Source of the DNA: Bacteroidales bacterium
GTDB lineage: Bacteria > Bacteroidota > Bacteroidia > Bacteroidales > UBA1556
Assembly (NCBI GenBank): GCA_029939445.1
Contig: JAOZSY010000034.1
Location: forward strand, 6,958 to 15,800
Direction of reading: 5' to 3'
Length of the DNA: 8,843 bases
Below are positions 6,666-8,843 of this stretch, piece after piece. The notes beneath the pieces were generated by a model. It searched no databases. It was not told the DNA's origin and was given only the letters and a program-made list of their open reading frames with translations. The stretch's first letter is position 1. Each line of letters starts with the position of its first letter. A program made the position numbers and the translations under genes.

Positions 6666-7178
6666 TTATTCTTTTTCTTCTTTGTTCATTCCACCACATT
6701 TACCATCTCCACACTTCATATTACCCATTTTCTTTTTTTTCATAAACTTATCACGCAAAGTTTTACCATCTTTAATACGCTGAACAACAGTATTATAATC
6801 AAAAGTAGAATCATTAGCCTCCGTTAAAGCACCAAAGCCATATCCCATTGGAGTATCATCACCAAAACGATAATTTGCTTTCTCTGCATCAATCCACTTT
6901 CCAGTCTCACAATCACCAATCCACGATTTATACTCTCCTTCTCTAACAAATTTCTTCCAATCGTCAGAGCCTTTATAATTTACGTAACAACCAATATCGT
7001 CAAACCAAACAGTCTTTCCCTCACTATTAATAAGTTGAACTGAATATTCCTGGTCTGCTAGTCCCATCAAACATAGCACACAAATATCTCTATCCCAGTT
7101 TATTTCTTTCGGTTGAAAATCTGCCGGTGGTTTACAAGCAATAACAAATAATAATAATACAATTGCTAATTTTTTCAT
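6666..7178 (-). CDS. nosL: NosL, copper-chaperone lipoprotein
   Basis: A 170-residue lipoprotein with signal peptide 1-14 and lipobox VIAC (Cys15). The NosL core follows: the metal site Cys33-Val-Leu-Cys36-Leu-Met38, where most family members have C-x-x-C-G-M; then a TVWFDDIGCYV segment and the glycine-rich MGYGFGAL near the end of the domain. NosL binds Cu(I) and delivers it to the NosDFY/NosZ assembly line. Beyond the domain is a Lys/Cys/Met-rich tail (146-170) holding Met146, Met151, Met154, Cys156, Cys161 and Met164, which looks like a second soft-metal site and is not part of the ordinary domain. The gene lies between nosF (19 bp) and nosY (1 bp), an order that differs from the H-F-Y-L of Wolinella. 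Confidence 0.92.
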   Translation of the reverse strand: MKKLAIVLLLFVIACKPPADFQPKEINWDRDICVLCLMGLADQEYSVQLINSEGKTVWFDDIGCYVNYKGSDDWKKFVREGEYKSWIGDCETGKWIDAEKANYRFGDDTPMGYGFGALTEANDSTFDYNTVVQRIKDGKTLRDKFMKKKKMGNMKCGDGKCGGMNKEEKE

Positions 7179-7190
7179 AATAATTTTATG

Positions 7191-7230
7191 TTTTGAGTTA
7201 TTTTTCTATATTCTGAGTTATTTTTCTATC
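7191..7230. repeat. 20-bp tandem duplication across the nosF stop codon
   Basis: Two adjacent 20-bp units (7191-7210 and 7211-7230) match at 18 of 20 positions, with a perfect 16-bp core TGAGTTATTTTTCTAT. The period is not a multiple of three, so nosF reads the two copies in different frames: the first encountered gives DRKITQ, and the second gives NIEK and the TAA stop. The duplication therefore sets the present C-terminus of NosF and part of the nosF-nosL spacer. Confidence 0.8.
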
Positions 7231-7875
7231 TATTACTATTTTACCTAAATCCATTTCAATTTCTCTTGTTATTAATTTGGATATCTCACTAATTCTGTGA
7301 CTACTAAGTATCATTAAAGAATCCTTATTAAAATCTTTAAGAAATCCGAAAAACACCTTTCTAGCCTCTGGATCAAGATTGGCAGAAGGCTCATCTAAAA
7401 GTAAGATCTTAGGATCACGCCCCAGCGCAAAAGCAATTAACAACTTCTGCTTCATTCCTCCTGATAACTTATAGAATGGTTTATTCAAATGCTGCTTAAT
7501 ATCCAAACCAAGTTCAGTAACTATATTGATAAATACATCCTGTGAGGTTTCTGTGAGTTGCGAAAAGAACTCAAGCATTTCATTTATAGTCATCTTCAAT
7601 GGAGGTGGTATTTGAGGAACAAAGCCAATCTCTTTCATAATATTTTCGTGCTGCAAACGAGGATTCCCTCCCATAACAAGCAGTTCACCTTCATAGGTGT
7701 ATTGCCCTAGTATACAACGTATTAACGTAGTTTTTCCAGCTCCATTCGAACCACTCAAACTAATTCGCTCTCCTTTAAAAAAATCAGCAGATAAATTATC
7801 TATTACAAGCTGGCTTTTAAATGTTTTTGATAGTGCTTTTGCACTAATAAACACTGTTTCTTCTGCATTTATCAT
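7198..7875 (-). CDS. nosF: NosF, ABC transporter ATPase for N2O-reductase maturation
   Basis: A 225-residue cytoplasmic ATP-binding subunit. Walker A GSNGAGKTT (42-50), Q-loop Gln88, signature LSGGMKQK (137-144), Walker B ILLLDE (157-162), the D-loop NLD (166-168) and switch His193 are all intact, so it should be catalytically active. It would drive NosY, coupling ATP hydrolysis to NosD action in CuZ assembly. It is shorter than the roughly 300-residue NosF of denitrifying proteobacteria because it lacks a C-terminal extension, which is acceptable for a bare nucleotide-binding domain. The ATG at 7873-7875 follows the nosH stop by 6 bp without a Shine-Dalgarno. Its extreme C-terminus lies in a 20-bp tandem duplication. 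Without the neighbours it would be a generic ABC ATPase; nosY and nosL alongside make it NosF. Confidence 0.93.
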   Translation of the reverse strand: MINAEETVFISAKALSKTFKSQLVIDNLSADFFKGERISLSGSNGAGKTTLIRCILGQYTYEGELLVMGGNPRLQHENIMKEIGFVPQIPPPLKMTINEMLEFFSQLTETSQDVFINIVTELGLDIKQHLNKPFYKLSGGMKQKLLIAFALGRDPKILLLDEPSANLDPEARKVFFGFLKDFNKDSLMILSSHRISEISKLITREIEMDLGKIVIDRKITQNIEK

Positions 7876-7881
7876 AAATTA

Positions 7882-8814
7882 TTATAATATTTTATCAATT
7901 CCTTTAATCGTGAATGAAAGGGCATCACCACTACATATATCTACACAAAGCCCACAGCGCGTACAATCTGAATTTGTAAAATGAATATCTTGAGTTGCTT
8001 TACCTTTCTCAACAAACCAAAGTTCGTGAGGCACAAGACATACATCCTGACAATCGCGACAATAGGCACATTTATCAAGTTCAAATTTAATATCCAATAA
8101 TGCTGCTTGACCTGTTATTGCCCAAGTTGCACCAACTGGACAGGCATAACGACACCAAAAGCGTTTACTATATGCTATTTCAAATAATAAAAGAGCAAGA
8201 ATCCAAAGTAAACCTATACTCGGTCCATAAATTAACGAACGAGAAATAATTCCGACAGGATTAATATCTTCAAAAACAATATTCTTAGTGAATAAAGCTA
8301 TTAGTAGAAATCCAATCCAAAATACAAAGCGCAAATAAATGCTGTATGTATGCTCCTTTATCTTTTTCTTTTTTACAAAATAATTATGCAGTTTCTCTCC
8401 AAATTCAGCCAAAAGGTGGTAAGGACAAATCCACGAACAATAAGTTCTTCCACCAAGAATACTTAAAATAAGTATTGTAAAGAAACCTATCCAAAAGTTC
8501 ATTGTTAAAGCCCAAAAATAACCATCGAAAATAGATATAGTCATTACCTGCAAAGCATTATAACTATCCATTAGATAGAATCCAAATGCACGAGATCCAC
8601 TCAATGAACCTTCCAAAACGGACAAACCAAAGAGGTATGAAACCATAAATAACAGATTAACAGAAATCAATACTCCCCAACGAATATTTCTCCATTTATT
8701 AGTTTTTGGCTTTGATTCATGCCATTCCTTATATTGCATACCAGCTTTAGTATGAGGCATATTATCTATCCCCTTTGCTTTCAAAGGCGGTTTTTTCTTT
8801 GAACTATTAAACAT
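7882..8814 (-). CDS. nosH: NosH/NapH-like membrane iron-sulfur protein
   Basis: A 310-residue polytopic protein with a cytoplasmic basic N-terminus and hydrophobic segments near 46-66, 103-121, 160-176 and 199-213. Two CxxxCP motifs typical of the NapH/NosR C-terminal family are present, CSWICP (126-131) and CRYACP (221-226). They are followed by two 4Fe-4S ferredoxin clusters, Cys249/252/255/259 and Cys284/287/290/294; the usual proline after the fourth Cys is Leu260 and Ser295. Such proteins pass electrons from the quinol pool toward periplasmic reductases; in Wolinella-type nos clusters the NapH-like member is called NosH and sits just before nosF, as here. The ATG at 8814 is chosen because AAGGAGG precedes it by six bases; an in-frame TTG at 8838 would place that site inside the coding region. 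NosR-like or NapH by name remain alternatives. Confidence 0.88.
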   Translation of the reverse strand: MFNSSKKKPPLKAKGIDNMPHTKAGMQYKEWHESKPKTNKWRNIRWGVLISVNLLFMVSYLFGLSVLEGSLSGSRAFGFYLMDSYNALQVMTISIFDGYFWALTMNFWIGFFTILILSILGGRTYCSWICPYHLLAEFGEKLHNYFVKKKKIKEHTYSIYLRFVFWIGFLLIALFTKNIVFEDINPVGIISRSLIYGPSIGLLWILALLLFEIAYSKRFWCRYACPVGATWAITGQAALLDIKFELDKCAYCRDCQDVCLVPHELWFVEKGKATQDIHFTNSDCTRCGLCVDICSGDALSFTIKGIDKIL

Positions 8815-8843
8815 GGCTTTCCTCCTTAATTGGTTCAATAATA
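8807..8843 (-). CDS. possible C-terminal tail of the upstream nos gene
   Basis: In the frame ending at TAA 8807-8809 the minus strand is open from the window edge and reads IIEPIKEESHV. It would overlap the nosH start by 8 nt, as the gldD-sirtuin pair does. Another frame meets a TGA at 8835-8837, so the upstream gene could instead end there. With only 11 codons visible, this is a guess; in related clusters the gene here is a cytochrome (nosC) or nosG. Confidence 0.3.
   Translation of the reverse strand, partial: IIEPIKEESHV
8821..8827 (-). promoter_or_regulatory. Shine-Dalgarno of nosH
   Basis: A perfect AAGGAGG lies six bases upstream of the ATG at 8814 and decides the nosH start. None of nosF, nosL, nosY, the pentapeptide-repeat genes, gldE, gldD or the yceI-like gene has a comparable site. 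Confidence 0.75.

Noticed and set aside
7697..7984. Plus-strand open frame across the nosF-nosH junction
   Set aside because: It is antisense to the NosF Walker A region and the NosH ferredoxin clusters; no independent coding evidence.
8815..8838. TTG start of nosH
   Set aside because: The AAGGAGG site lies inside this extension and points to the ATG at 8814.

Overview
This AT-rich window with every gene on the minus strand comes from a member of the Bacteroidota. The best evidence is a gldE-gldD pair (gliding-motility genes characteristic of this phylum). Supporting signs are several lipoproteins with loose lipoboxes, a general lack of Shine-Dalgarno sequences, and a promoter matching the phylum's TTG / TAnnTTTG pattern. 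The gene set suggests an organism that can respire nitrous oxide.

In transcription order (right to left), 8843-3984 is the downstream part of a nitrous-oxide-reductase (nos) maturation operon: a possible tail of an upstream gene at the right edge, then nosH (NapH-like membrane iron-sulfur protein), nosF (ABC ATPase), nosL (copper-chaperone lipoprotein), nosY (ABC permease), and two consecutive pentapeptide-repeat lipoproteins. Spacings are 6, 19, 1 and 3 bp and finally a 4-nt ATGA overlap, so these six genes look like one transcription unit. nosZ and nosD are not in the window and would be expected upstream, to the right. The pentapeptide-repeat pair is the most unusual part: two paralogous, predicted right-handed beta-helix lipoproteins attached to an operon whose known transporter partner, NosD, is also a beta-helix protein. 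The paralogues share two Cys and several Met at matching places on the helix.

After a 188-bp gap with a good Bacteroidota-type promoter and an overlapping 8+8 inverted repeat comes a YceI-like lipoprotein (3795-3070). A 187-bp AT-rich gap follows, then a tight cluster: gldE (CNNM/CBS/CorC membrane protein), gldD (gliding lipoprotein, 1-nt gap) and a SIR2-family deacylase whose start overlaps gldD by 8 nt and has a strong Shine-Dalgarno inside the gldD end. At the left edge is the N-terminus of one further gene that leaves the window.

Functional picture: NosH would feed electrons to, or help maintain, the N2O reductase system; NosL and NosFY handle copper and/or sulfur for the CuZ centre; the two beta-helix lipoproteins are likely accessory envelope partners of unknown role. 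The gldE-gldD-sirtuin cluster is a separate unit concerned with gliding/type IX secretion and protein deacylation. No RNA genes, insertion sequences, CRISPR arrays or strong intrinsic terminators were seen, and no gene-free stretch exceeds 300 bases.
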